In this document: piece after piece, positions 1 to 10,137 of the stretch
How positions within the stretch are numbered: position 1 is the stretch's first letter
How the letters are laid out: each line of letters starts with the position of its first letter
Assembly: GCA_009731375.1 (NCBI GenBank)
Contig: BJOX01000133.1
Location: 840,448 to 904,447 of the forward strand
Origin: Paulinella micropora
Taxonomy: Eukaryota; Cercozoa; Imbricatea; Euglyphida
Reading direction: 5' to 3'
Length of the DNA stretch: 64,000 bases
Program-made: the position numbers and the translations under genes
Notes under the pieces: model-generated
The model's input: only the letters and a program-made list of their open reading frames with translations
What the model was told of the DNA's origin: nothing
The model's database searches: none

Positions 1-2831
1 TCTTCATATACTGGCAGATAATGTCTTGCCTTTGGATCCTCAACCGGGTCCATACTTCTCCAGAACTGGAGTATCGGTTGTACTATTTTTGCGGCTGATG
101 ATATTTTGGGTGTCCGTGTGACACGCATCTGTCGTGGGACCGCCACGACCCGCATCAAGTATAAGTCTGAGAGAGTGTCATCAGCGACATGTTGTTCCGC
201 TGGTCTCATCAGATAGAAAACATTTTTCACCCATGCGATGGTTGCTATCGCATCGCCTTCCTTCCATCGCTCATGGACAATCTCAACGTTGCCCGCGTTT
301 GGGTCAGTGTCCGTCCCCTCCTCCTCCTGGTGGACGTCCTTTGATCTCATCGACCTCATCGCCTTCCTCGGTTGGTCGTTGATAAGATCATTCCGCGCTC
401 TCCTTAGCTGCGCCTCTGTGATCTTCTCCTTCTTTCCGCTATGCTCTCGCGGAGACTTGGACTGAGTCCCCACCGCGCTTATGCGGTCAGTCTTCTCCTT
501 GCTGTCCACCTCACTCTCCTCCTTCTCAGCTATCGGTGCCCGATAAGCATCGTCTTGGTCTATGCCAGCCTCCTTGTGGATGGGCGGCACCTCTTTGAAA
601 TCATCCTTCATCCGTTTTAACGCCTCCTCAACGGATTCATCTTCCAGTAAGAAGGGATCATACTTAATCAGCCTTCTTACATTCACAATTTGCACCTTCC
701 CTCTACCCCTGATCTTGTAATTCAGAGGTCCCGTCTGTTCCATAATCTGATAAGGTCCTTTCCAGTGAGTGAACAGCTTAGAGCTGACTCCCTTCGGGAC
801 TTGAGGATGGTACAATAGTACAATATCCCCGACCTGGAACTTGATCTGATCCAAGTGCGCTTGTCGCACCCCTTCAGCATCAGTCTTTCGGCGCTCCGCC
901 TCTCTATGCGCCCTGACTATTTGTTCCGCCTCCATCTTCACTCTAAGTCTCATCCCAAACAACTCATCCGCATCCGCCCAAGTGTCTTTTGGGTGAAGGA
1001 GCGAAGTCGGGATATCAGGCTCACGCCCATATACTAACTGATATGGCGAGATTGAGCTCTTCGAGCCTCCTAACGCCGTAGAGGGTAGACAGTTCATTGC
1101 AAACGCAAATGATGGTGCTGCCTCGACCCATGCTCTTTGATTCTCCTTCTTCGTGCAATACATCTTTAGCGAGGCTTTGAGGGGTCTGTGTACCCGCTCG
1201 ATTTTCCCATTTGCTCGCGGGTTATAGGCAGTAACATATTGCCATTTCATCCCGTAATACTTAGATAGTTTGTCGATGACCTCGTTATTAAAGTCCGAGC
1301 CTCGATCAGAACATATCTTTCTTGGTACTCCGATCTGTGAGATGATCCTATCGATCAGCGCCTCGGCCGTCGTCTTGCCGGTAACGTCTTTGACAGGGAT
1401 GATCCACACATAGTTGGTGGCTCTGTCAATAGCCGTAAGGAGGTATTTGTAACCATCCTTCGATTCTGGGAAAGGTCCCACATGATCAATGTGTATAAAC
1501 TCAAACATCCCCGCATGAAGAGGAAATTCGCCAATCAGGCCGAAATTTGCCTTCAGTGGTGTTTTGTTTATCTTGCACGGGATGCATGCATCCACCGCCT
1601 GATCTATCTCCTCCTTCATCTTCTTCCACCAGAATCGCCTCGCTACGAACATATGAGTTCGTTGTCGACCCGGATGCGCCAAAAGTGGGCAATTGTGGGC
1701 TGCGACAAATATAAATCGTCTCAGACTCTCCGGTACCCAAAGGGTCCATTTGTCCGGCTGTGACGCATAGCGACCGTGAAGGCCCTTGTACCACAGTAGA
1801 CCATCTCTCCATCCCATCTCCTTCATCTGATCTTTGATCGCTTTCGTCATCCGTAGCTCATCCGGGTTCTGATATAACTGTATCAGTTCTTTAAACTCCG
1901 GATCTTGAGCCTGTTGTTGCCTCCATGCGGTAGGCGAGGCTATATGGATAGTACCATCTTCTAGCCGTACCCCGATTCTTTCCGGGTCATCGTCTAGGTC
2001 ACTTCTCCGCTCTTGAGGAGGCTCCGCATAAACTTCCTGCGTCTCCTCTTCCTCTCTTATGTTCGCCTTCGCATTCTCATATACCTCATAGGACCACTCA
2101 GCGTCCTCCTGGGTATGTAGCTCACAACATATCCCGTGATCCGGGCCTTGTGGACTGTACCGTAGACCTGTGCGGTCATATCGGACTCCACTCGCCATCT
2201 CCATCGCCTCAATGTGGCTGACCTCATACACCTTGTCAGTGGACAAGTCTTCCATCTCCACCGTGGACACCAACGCCGATACTTCTGAGTTAAACTCTAG
2301 CCTAGAGAGGCTATCAGCGACCACATTTCGCTTTCCCGGTAGATGGACCATTGTAAAATCGAAACAAGACAAGAACGCTTGCCACCGCGCCAGCCGTCCC
2401 GTCTGTTCATGATTCATCAACCATAACAGGTTATGATGATCAGTTCTGACAGTAAATTGAGGTCCTCCCCACAAATACTCTCTGAGCCTCTTGAGGGCCC
2501 ATACTACCGCCAACGCCTCTCTTTGCCTTGTGCAATAGTTTCTCTCCGCCGCACACAACTTCCTACTAATAAACATGATTGGGCGTAATTTCTTCTCCTC
2601 ATCCTCTTGTTGTAATACAGCCCCAATCGCAAACTTAGATGCGTCTGTATCGACTACGAATTGTTTCGTAAAGTCGGGCATCGTTAACACCAGTCCTCCG
2701 TCTTTCGGGTCTTTGTAAATGAGATCTTTGAGCGCATGAAACACTTGCAAAGCCTCTTCGCCCCACTTCTCAAAGTCTCCAAAATCTATCATTTTCTCCA
2801 GCGTAGCCCATGTTGCACTCCAATCGGGTAT
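1..2831 (-). CDS. pol: Ty3/gypsy Pol C-terminal part: RNase H, integrase, GPY/F-like end (partial)
   Basis: This frame is open from about 2831 to the edge, shifted one base from the RT frame. RNase H comes first, with VVDTDASKF, RQREALAVV and TVRTDHHNL giving the acidic active site. The integrase has an HHCC zinc finger (H-x6-H in AAHNCPLLAHPG, then CIPC) and a D,D-35-E core: FIHIDH, CSDRGSDF, GKIERVH. The second Asp and the Glu are 35 residues apart by my count. HWKGPYQI downstream is the GPY/F module. A charged tail of more than 150 residues follows and runs off the window. The enzyme would insert retrotransposon cDNA into chromosomes. The frame break to the RT is either damage or a sequence error. 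Confidence 0.92.
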   Translation of the reverse strand, partial: MPDWSATWATLEKMIDFGDFEKWGEEALQVFHALKDLIYKDPKDGGLVLTMPDFTKQFVVDTDASKFAIGAVLQQEDEEKKLRPIMFISRKLCAAERNYCTRQREALAVVWALKRLREYLWGGPQFTVRTDHHNLLWLMNHEQTGRLARWQAFLSCFDFTMVHLPGKRNVVADSLSRLEFNSEVSALVSTVEMEDLSTDKVYEVSHIEAMEMASGVRYDRTGLRYSPQGPDHGICCELHTQEDAEWSYEVYENAKANIREEEETQEVYAEPPQERRSDLDDDPERIGVRLEDGTIHIASPTAWRQQQAQDPEFKELIQLYQNPDELRMTKAIKDQMKEMGWRDGLLWYKGLHGRYASQPDKWTLWVPESLRRFIFVAAHNCPLLAHPGRQRTHMFVARRFWWKKMKEEIDQAVDACIPCKINKTPLKANFGLIGEFPLHAGMFEFIHIDHVGPFPESKDGYKYLLTAIDRATNYVWIIPVKDVTGKTTAEALIDRIISQIGVPRKICSDRGSDFNNEVIDKLSKYYGMKWQYVTAYNPRANGKIERVHRPLKASLKMYCTKKENQRAWVEAAPSFAFAMNCLPSTALGGSKSSISPYQLVYGREPDIPTSLLHPKDTWADADELFGMRLRVKMEAEQIVRAHREAERRKTDAEGVRQAHLDQIKFQVGDIVLLYHPQVPKGVSSKLFTHWKGPYQIMEQTGPLNYKIRGRGKVQIVNVRRLIKYDPFLLEDESVEEALKRMKDDFKEVPPIHKEAGIDQDDAYRAPIAEKEESEVDSKEKTDRISAVGTQSKSPREHSGKKEKITEAQLRRARNDLINDQPRKAMRSMRSKDVHQEEEGTDTDPNAGNVEIVHERWKEGDAIATIAWVKNVFYLMRPAEQHVADDTLSDLYLMRVVAVPRQMRVTRTPKISSAAKIVQPILQFWRSMDPVEDPKARHYLPVYE

Positions 2832-5577
2832 GGCTATAGTATTGCGCCATCGCAAGGAATGAGTGCAATTCAGTGCGGTTCTTTGGTATCGGTCGATTCA
2901 TAGTCTCCTCCCTCTTCTCTTTGGATATCGAGACTCGATTATGGGAGATCTCGTACCCTAAGTATGTCACACTCGTCTTGGCAAGTTGACACTTCTTTAG
3001 ATTGCACTTCAGGCCAAAAGCTCCGATGCGCCTGAATATATCGGACAAATGATCGATATGCTCCTTCATTGTGTTAGAGTATACGATACTGTCATCGATA
3101 TAGCAAAATGCATATTCTCCCGCCTTCTGTCCCCGCCTTTTCATAAAGCCTCCGTCAGACAAATCATCGTACTGACTGCTCAACATCTTCTGCATCGCCT
3201 TCTGGAAAAGTCCTGGGGCTTGCTTGAGGCCCATCGGAAGCACTTTCCATTGGTATATTTCCATACCCACCACAAACGCCGTCAGCCATCTGGACTTTTC
3301 CTCCAGTGGTATCTGCCAGAAGCCATTCTTAAGGTCAATGACCGAATAGAATTTTGCATTCCGCAGTACTCTCCTTCCTTCTTCTAATGTCGGGAGAGGA
3401 TTTCTCTCTTCCTCCAGCACCTTGTTAACACGAGCATAGTTAACTGTCAGGCGCCATTCTCCTCCTGGCTTCGGCACTATTCTCGGTTGTGAGACTATTG
3501 GAGATGTTGATCTCTCAATAAAGTCCTCATTGAGCAGCTGTCTTGCTAGCTCCTCCGCTATCTTCGCCTCATGTATACTCAAATTCGCCCTTCGTGGTGC
3601 CGGTGACGGCTCCGCACCCGGTATTTTGTAAATAACCGCAGTGAAATCTTCAGGCTTGACACCACCTGCATGTGGAGGGTCAAAAATTTCCTTGTTCGCC
3701 TCTAATTTGGCTTTTAAAAGCTCCTTCTCCTTCTCCGTGCCTACTCCTTCTTCCAATATTTTCCGCGCCGCCTCTTGAAAATCTTCATCAGACATCTGCT
3801 TATGTTGCTTGAGGGGTTCTCTGTCCTCCTCCAAGCCTAAGTCCTCTTCCGAGACATCATCTAGGCCCGTCTTTTCATACGTGACCGTGTCCGGCTCATC
3901 ATCTTTACCGAGCTCCACCAGCATGTCAATGAGTCTCGCGTATTGCAAAGGAGCTTTACGGGTGTAAAAACCATCAAAGCATGTGAATGCTTGCGGTATC
4001 AATTTCAACTTGTCGAGGTCTCTGAGCTTCCGCTTGTATGCACTGCTCTGCTCACGAGTTCCCATACGACAAGCCACCACTAGCTGTTGCTTGCGAGAGG
4101 GTACCGGTATAGGATGATCAATAAGCCGGTCCCTTATTTCCTGCGCCCATATCGCCTTCTCATTATATGGCAGGATAATAGTATACGGCTTATTATTTTC
4201 GAATAAAGTCCGTAAGCATTTCTTCACTTCAGACAGTGAACGCGGCCACGTGGGCTCGTCACCCCAGAAATCAGTAATAAAACTTTTAATAGTTTCTGGT
4301 GGAGTATCCGGGATTCGCCCCGTTCTCCTTGGTACAAACGCCTCCCTTTTTTCTTCTCCTACTTTCGCATGGAAACAGTATCCGTTAGTAATATGGACAT
4401 CTGTTCCTACTCCTTCCGCGAATCTCGCCAACGACGGGCTTCTTTGTGCGACACATATAATCTCCTCCTTTCGCTTCTCGATTAAGTCATCAATAGACTT
4501 TTTGTCCCAATGGCATGTCGGAACTGTGACAGTGCACACTTGGGATTCCCAATTGTCGGTCCAGGACAGTTCATCCGGTCTTACGACATGGGGGTGAACG
4601 TACACCTCAAGTGCCTCATGTGCGATGGCCATCTTTTTGTGATCCGTCGCTAGACTCAGCTCATAAGCCTCATAAGAGTCAGTAGCGTTGAAGGGATCAA
4701 TATCGTTCTCTTCTCCTCTTTTTACTCCATATATCACTCGCCGTGCGGCGCAATCAATCACAGCCCCCATCGTAGCCAATTGGTCATACGATAGTAATAT
4801 TGACCCGTGGTAACCGGGGACGACATAGAGGTCCATACGGTATACTCGTGCGGATTTCAATTTAAAGGTCAGTGTGATGATTCCCGTGATATCCGTCCGG
4901 CTGCTCACTCCTTTGAGAGTGCCCGTTGACTTTTTCATATTTCCGTCCACCCAGTCCCGGTATCGATTAAAAAACTTCCGGCCGACAATATTAATATTCG
5001 CCATCGTATCATTACCAACTTTTAATATTGTCTTCAATGTTTCACAATAAAGTTCCGTATAACACAGAGCATCGGGCCTGTGTATATTGGCTGCGAGAAC
5101 AAGAACTTTACGTTCCAAATTTTGGAGTCTTGTCTCTAAGTTTTTCAACTCTTCCTCCTTCTTCTCCTGCTTCACCTCATTAACATTTTTATTATTCTGC
5201 GGTACTGGTGCGTTTACTATTTGAGCGACATTGTCTTGTGGTGATGGATTACACACATTGTCTTTTTGCTCGCCACCCGCCGCGACCGTGGACATTGAGT
5301 CTGTTCGTGGTTGTTTGCTTGGCCGAGGCGATACGTCTGCCATTGGCCTCCTCGCCTCCATCGCAAGTCTCGCCTTCCTATTTGCATCAGTTATCATTGG
5401 TAACCGTGCTGTATGAACGGGTATGAGACTACCTTGGGGCTGCAGTCTCTGTGTACCCACATCTTTGTTTTCACATAGAGGAAGCGTTGGCCCAGTCTGC
5501 ACAACAGCATTAGAAAGCACTGTGACTTTAGGGTTAAACTTCACAGTCTTCTCCTTCCTCTCTTCTTCCCCCTCCAG
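2770..5577 (-). CDS. pol: Ty3/gypsy Pol N-terminal part: protease-like domain and reverse transcriptase
   Basis: The frame is open directly after the UGA at 5580-5578 and ends at a stop at 2770 caused by a frame slip. A basic and Gln/Glu-rich linker is followed by a retropepsin-like domain: GNDTMANINIV at about 5014-4982 stands where DTGA is usual, and SILLSYD with GAVIDCAARRV forms the second half. The RT has VIDLKNGFWQIP (motif A, about 3340-3303), LPMGLKQAPGLFQ (motif B) and YIDD (3102-3091), so the catalytic Asp residues are intact. The last ~12 residues after QYYSHT are out of frame; the true continuation is the frame at 1-2831. There is no good start of its own, so expression as a Gag-Pol fusion is likely. 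Confidence 0.93.
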   Translation of the reverse strand: MEGEEERKEKTVKFNPKVTVLSNAVVQTGPTLPLCENKDVGTQRLQPQGSLIPVHTARLPMITDANRKARLAMEARRPMADVSPRPSKQPRTDSMSTVAAGGEQKDNVCNPSPQDNVAQIVNAPVPQNNKNVNEVKQEKKEEELKNLETRLQNLERKVLVLAANIHRPDALCYTELYCETLKTILKVGNDTMANINIVGRKFFNRYRDWVDGNMKKSTGTLKGVSSRTDITGIITLTFKLKSARVYRMDLYVVPGYHGSILLSYDQLATMGAVIDCAARRVIYGVKRGEENDIDPFNATDSYEAYELSLATDHKKMAIAHEALEVYVHPHVVRPDELSWTDNWESQVCTVTVPTCHWDKKSIDDLIEKRKEEIICVAQRSPSLARFAEGVGTDVHITNGYCFHAKVGEEKREAFVPRRTGRIPDTPPETIKSFITDFWGDEPTWPRSLSEVKKCLRTLFENNKPYTIILPYNEKAIWAQEIRDRLIDHPIPVPSRKQQLVVACRMGTREQSSAYKRKLRDLDKLKLIPQAFTCFDGFYTRKAPLQYARLIDMLVELGKDDEPDTVTYEKTGLDDVSEEDLGLEEDREPLKQHKQMSDEDFQEAARKILEEGVGTEKEKELLKAKLEANKEIFDPPHAGGVKPEDFTAVIYKIPGAEPSPAPRRANLSIHEAKIAEELARQLLNEDFIERSTSPIVSQPRIVPKPGGEWRLTVNYARVNKVLEEERNPLPTLEEGRRVLRNAKFYSVIDLKNGFWQIPLEEKSRWLTAFVVGMEIYQWKVLPMGLKQAPGLFQKAMQKMLSSQYDDLSDGGFMKRRGQKAGEYAFCYIDDSIVYSNTMKEHIDHLSDIFRRIGAFGLKCNLKKCQLAKTSVTYLGYEISHNRVSISKEKREETMNRPIPKNRTELHSFLAMAQYYSHTRLECNMGYAGENDRFWRL

Positions 5578-5586
5578 TCATTCCAC
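5575..5586 (-). promoter_or_regulatory. In-frame UGA between gag and pol: candidate readthrough site
   Basis: Gag ends ..GTTGTGGAG-TGA-CTGGAGGGG.. and the frame continues open into Pol with no other stop. Gag (first base 8259) and Pol share the same frame, so no -1 or +1 shift is needed. The base after UGA is C (UGA-C, then UG), and UGA-CU contexts are known to be leaky. Stop-codon readthrough makes Gag-Pol in gammaretroviruses and some LTR retrotransposons; use of it here is inferred. A point mutation that closed a single Gag-Pol ORF is the alternative. Confidence 0.6.
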
Positions 5587-8259
5587 CACCTCGAAACGAT
5601 TACCTTGAGTAGTGTCCGGGTAGGATGACGTATCGGTCTCCGAGGCAGTGTTGTAGGCCTGAGCTCGACCGAAATTTGGGTTGGAGCTTGCCCACGAGCC
5701 TCCTCCTCCTCTGGGTGGGGGGGCTGGAGCTCGAACAGCTCTCCCTCCATAAGGGGTATATCCCCGACCTCCTCCTCTTCCTCTCTGAGGGGTTCCCTGC
5801 CACCTCGAGGCTCCTCTCCATGTTCCTCGTCCTCCTCCTCCTCCTCCTCCTCCTCGTCCTCCTGCTCCTGCTCCTCCTTCTCGTCCTCTTTGAGAGGCCT
5901 TTAAGTTCTTTTGTCTCTCCCTTTCCTCATTCTTCTCCTTCATCCTCATGTAGGTAATGATTGCCTCTCGTAACTCCTCATCATCACACATATTGGCATA
6001 CCAACCTTCGTTCACAGCGGCAATCTGAAGCATATTGAAAAGGCCCGGTTCCTTGCCTTCCGTCCTGCTCAGAAAATTTGCCCTTGCTGTTGGGTTCTGC
6101 CTATCATGATTGAAAGAGCAGTCTCTGTTCTCCATCTGTGCCTTACACTGCAAGCCCGCGAACCACCTCCAACATGCGGTCTTCAGGTCTGGCTCTCTCT
6201 GTCTCTTCCAACCGGCAACTCTGTTTGTGTACGTGGCTTGTGCGCCAACAGGTACACCGCCTGCCTGTGCCGTATGTGCCTCCGTGAGCGAGTCCATGTT
6301 TGAGCATGCACTCATCACTTCTTGAAACAGTGCTGACGGAGCAACGCTTTGAACCGTATTTTCGAACACGTGTGTCTCGAGGAAGTTCTTGGACTTCACT
6401 GAGCTAAACGTCGAGCATTGTTGTATGAGCTGAGTAAGCTTACTCGGGTTAACTGTGTGTAACGCCGAAAAGAAATAGAGGATGATCGACTTGCGGCCAT
6501 AGAATAGCCCATAGGAGGAAACTACCTCCGTAAGGGTCGCCGCCAAGCCAACAGCACTCCTCAAACTCATCGCCACTGTCTCAAAGATTTCAAATCCTAT
6601 GAGAGTACCAGTGCAGAGATGCTGGTATCCATGAGATTGAAAATATGAAATGAGTGTGGCCACCGCCAGTTCACACTGAGCGTCTAGGCCTGTTGCATTG
6701 TTTCTCTTAATCTCCTCCTTCTTTCTCAAAAACTTGTACTGTGTCAGATCAAATCCCTCCGAGACTAGAGATTGGTCAAAAACAGTAACAAGGGCCTCGT
6801 ATTCCTGCGTTTCGTCGCAAGGAAAAGCCTTCATGCAGGCATTGATCTCTTTGAGCTTGCTCAAAAGCGAAGCATCAGAGTCTTTGTCTGAGCTCGTCTT
6901 GGCATATAGCATGAGACTTGCCACTCCTCCTTTCTTCCCCTTGAAGGCATTTATGATGTTCTGTCTGTCCTTCTTCTCCGTGTTTGTGACCACCACCGTA
7001 GTTGAGCCCGAGGGTGCAGGGGCTGGTGGGGCAGGAGCTGGTGGGGTCAAATATGTCGGAGGGTGTGTCTTTGCACCACTCACTTTTGCTTTCATTCTTT
7101 CCAGTCTCATCGTCTTCTCGAACTCCTCATTCTCTTTCGCCTTCTTCTTCTCAGATATCACCAGCTTTTGAGCATGAGTGATAAAGGCCACCAATTCAGA
7201 AGCAGATCTGAGAAAATTATATTTCTCCACATATTGGTCAACACCTGCTTTGTTGGCGACCGGTGGTGCGTTACTAAGTGATTTAAGGACAGAGTGATCC
7301 TTGGTAGGAATCCATCTCTTCCATGCCTCCTTGTGCAGTAACGCACCCATCAACAGTCTGATCTTGGTCAGAACTCTGTCGGTCTTCTCTAACTCATCAA
7401 TCACAGGATGAGTTTCTCCTGCTGCCTTAATGCTTTTTTCCATCTCTGCCTTCCCCTCCTCCAAGGCCTTTATTTCCATTGTAAAAAAATGAAATATGCC
7501 ACTCGAGTTTTTCGAACCCAGATTGGTCTTCATTTTTGTTACATCGACTGCCTCCTGACCAGTCGCGAGGAATCTGGCCGTTGCTCTTGGGTTTGTGTAC
7601 TGGAGGTAACCCTCACATCGTGGGCCGTATGTACGTTCCCAAATCAGGGTTTGAGTGTACACCCCAAAGATAGCATCGAGTAATTCAAGGTGGGTGTGTG
7701 TGTCCCCAAACTTGATATGCTGTATCTTCGTTCTCTCTTCTGGATCAGAGCCGAGGAGCTGTGCTGTGTTTGATAATAGGATATAGACATCCTTTTTAGC
7801 ACGACTTTTCTCTCTTCTTTGATCCTGAGGGATCCACACATAGGTGTCCTTCTCTACCCCCATCTTGTTATCAAACTCTTTTTTAGTGAGGTCATAGTGG
7901 TCTTGCACCCACTGTTGTTCCTCCACTGTGATCTCCTCTCCATCACTATGAATCAAGTCGATCATTTTTCGTCCTCCTCCTCCCGTGTAGGCAGGTGGTA
8001 AGGGATTACCATATGCTCCTCCTCCTCCCGTCTCTTCTTGTTCAAATCCTCCTTCATCTTCGTCTCCTCCATATCTTCCTTCATCATCCCAGCCCTCTTC
8101 TACTCCTCCTCCTACTCCTTCATCTCCTCTTCCTCCTTCATTCAATCCTCCTCCTCCTCCTTCATTCAATCCTCTTCCTCCTCCTCCTCCTGCTTCTTCT
8201 TCTTCTCTTCTTTGATCTGCCTCCGAGAATTCACTCACTTCGGCGGTCTCTGTCGACAT
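5578..8259 (-). CDS. gag: Gag-like protein with CCCH finger and RGG tail
   Basis: 893 residues from an ATG at 8259 to UGA. The N-terminal ~120 residues are Gly/Glu-rich with repeated GLNEGGGG-type units. A largely helical middle part has a Pro/Ala stretch near residue 415. Near the C-terminus lies C696-x8-C705-x8-C714-x3-H718, a CCCH-type zinc finger, in place of the usual CCHC knuckle. An RGG/Arg-Gly-rich segment (about 785-860) follows. Both should bind RNA, consistent with a nucleocapsid role. The position directly upstream of protease-RT in the same frame supports the Gag call. It is long for a Ty3/gypsy Gag, and I see no recognisable major homology region. Confidence 0.82.
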   Translation of the reverse strand: MSTETAEVSEFSEADQRREEEEAGGGGGRGLNEGGGGGLNEGGRGDEGVGGGVEEGWDDEGRYGGDEDEGGFEQEETGGGGAYGNPLPPAYTGGGGRKMIDLIHSDGEEITVEEQQWVQDHYDLTKKEFDNKMGVEKDTYVWIPQDQRREKSRAKKDVYILLSNTAQLLGSDPEERTKIQHIKFGDTHTHLELLDAIFGVYTQTLIWERTYGPRCEGYLQYTNPRATARFLATGQEAVDVTKMKTNLGSKNSSGIFHFFTMEIKALEEGKAEMEKSIKAAGETHPVIDELEKTDRVLTKIRLLMGALLHKEAWKRWIPTKDHSVLKSLSNAPPVANKAGVDQYVEKYNFLRSASELVAFITHAQKLVISEKKKAKENEEFEKTMRLERMKAKVSGAKTHPPTYLTPPAPAPPAPAPSGSTTVVVTNTEKKDRQNIINAFKGKKGGVASLMLYAKTSSDKDSDASLLSKLKEINACMKAFPCDETQEYEALVTVFDQSLVSEGFDLTQYKFLRKKEEIKRNNATGLDAQCELAVATLISYFQSHGYQHLCTGTLIGFEIFETVAMSLRSAVGLAATLTEVVSSYGLFYGRKSIILYFFSALHTVNPSKLTQLIQQCSTFSSVKSKNFLETHVFENTVQSVAPSALFQEVMSACSNMDSLTEAHTAQAGGVPVGAQATYTNRVAGWKRQREPDLKTACWRWFAGLQCKAQMENRDCSFNHDRQNPTARANFLSRTEGKEPGLFNMLQIAAVNEGWYANMCDDEELREAIITYMRMKEKNEERERQKNLKASQRGREGGAGAGGRGGGGGGGGRGTWRGASRWQGTPQRGRGGGRGYTPYGGRAVRAPAPPPRGGGGSWASSNPNFGRAQAYNTASETDTSSYPDTTQGNRFEVVE

Positions 8260-8260
8260 G

Positions 8261-8733
8261 ATGTCGTAGTAGTGATCAACAGGAGGACAGTGTCAGCTCC
8301 TATGTTTGGTTTTTGTTCATTGTATGTATACGTATGCATGTATGTATGCATGTATGTATGTATGTATGAAAGATCAGTGCTAGTGTTTTGCTCCGGGAAG
8401 CGCTGGTGCGAGAACACATGTAAGACGCTCGCACACTGGTATGTCTACTATCTATCTATCTAGCTACCTAGCTACCTAGCTACCTACCTACCTACCTATC
8501 TCTACATCTACACGTCTACCTATACCTAATAATCTATCCATCATCTATGCATGTACGAGGAACAGGATGAGCTGGAGCCGAAAGATCGCAAGCGCGCCAA
8601 ACTCAAGACAAAAAGAAAAGAGGCACATACATACATACATACATACGTACACATACATACATACATCAATAGGTGATGGATCGCCTGCGCCGCATTCCGG
8701 GAGGAGGATGTCCTGTCCTAACCAAAATCGTAC
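8261..8733. repeat. Retrotransposon leader and tetranucleotide microsatellites
   Basis: The first ~40 bases upstream of the Gag ATG are ordinary sequence. Then come (TATG)n at about 8321-8370, TATC/TACC runs at 8443-8540, and (CATA)n at 8624-8668. No LTR boundary or gene could be defined here. Confidence 0.6.
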
Positions 8734-9345
<612 letters not shown>

Positions 9346-9385
9346 CCTTAGTTATCTATGTGCATGATATCACATTCTGTGACAG

Positions 9386-10095
9386 GTCTCAGCACGAGAA
9401 CTGTTAGAATCCTCCTTTCGAGAAGGCGCTAGGCGCTCTCTCGATCATGGTTGCAACCTCAACTCTAGCTACCGGGTGAACTTGCCTGCCCGTCGAGTCA
9501 TTCTACGCTCCATGAACGTGGGCAACCAGCTGCTGACTAGCTCCAAGTACCAGGAAATGGCCGGACGAGCGGGGCGCACGGGGCTTGATGCACATGGCGA
9601 GAGCATCTTATGCATCAAGAAGGGCGAGTTGCCGAAGGCCTTGAATTTGGCCAAGAGCCCTCCTGAGCGCTTGGACAGCACCTTGAGTACTACAGGGCTG
9701 GAGCAGGGCCTTTTGGAAGTATACTTAACCTTCCCCCCCCCCCCCCCCCCCCCCCCCCNNNNNNNNNNCACACGGGAAAAAACATACAAACACACCACGC
9801 CCACCACCCAAGGTTACATGCCAATCATCTTAATATGCGTGTGTGTTCTTGCAGGTGCTGGCCAGCGAGGCCACCCAAACTTCTGCAGACGTGCAGCAGT
9901 TTGTCAAGTGTACTTTCCTCGCTGCCCAGGGGAAGCCTGCCGCGGTCAGCGAGCGAGTGGATAAAGCTCTGCCTTATTTGACGCAAAAGGAGTTCATGCG
10001 CCCTGCCACGATGAAGGGCGAAGAGCGCTTGGATTGTCAGCAGTTGGGTATGGCTGCGTTTACGGCAGGTCAGATAGATAGATCAAGTGGGGAGT

Positions 10096-10137
<42 letters not shown>

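Larger units (their letters stand above)
1..8260 (-). mobile_element. Ty3/gypsy-type LTR retrotransposon, 3' end beyond the left edge
   Basis: The minus strand carries Gag, protease, reverse transcriptase, RNase H and integrase in the Ty3/gypsy order. Coding starts at the ATG at 8259 and the integrase frame is still open at base 1, so the 3' LTR lies outside the window. I could not define the 5' LTR or primer-binding site; they should lie to the right of 8260, where the sequence soon turns into microsatellite. The ~8.2 kb of coding sequence has one in-frame UGA (5578-5580) and one frame break (~2828), so this is a young or only slightly damaged copy. Class assignment rests on domain order and motifs. 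Confidence 0.93.

Noticed and set aside
5541-5750. Small minus-strand ORF overlapping the gag-pol junction (possible overlapping gene)
   Set aside because: Composition follows from the Gly/Arg-rich Gag region in another frame; no start context or conservation evidence.
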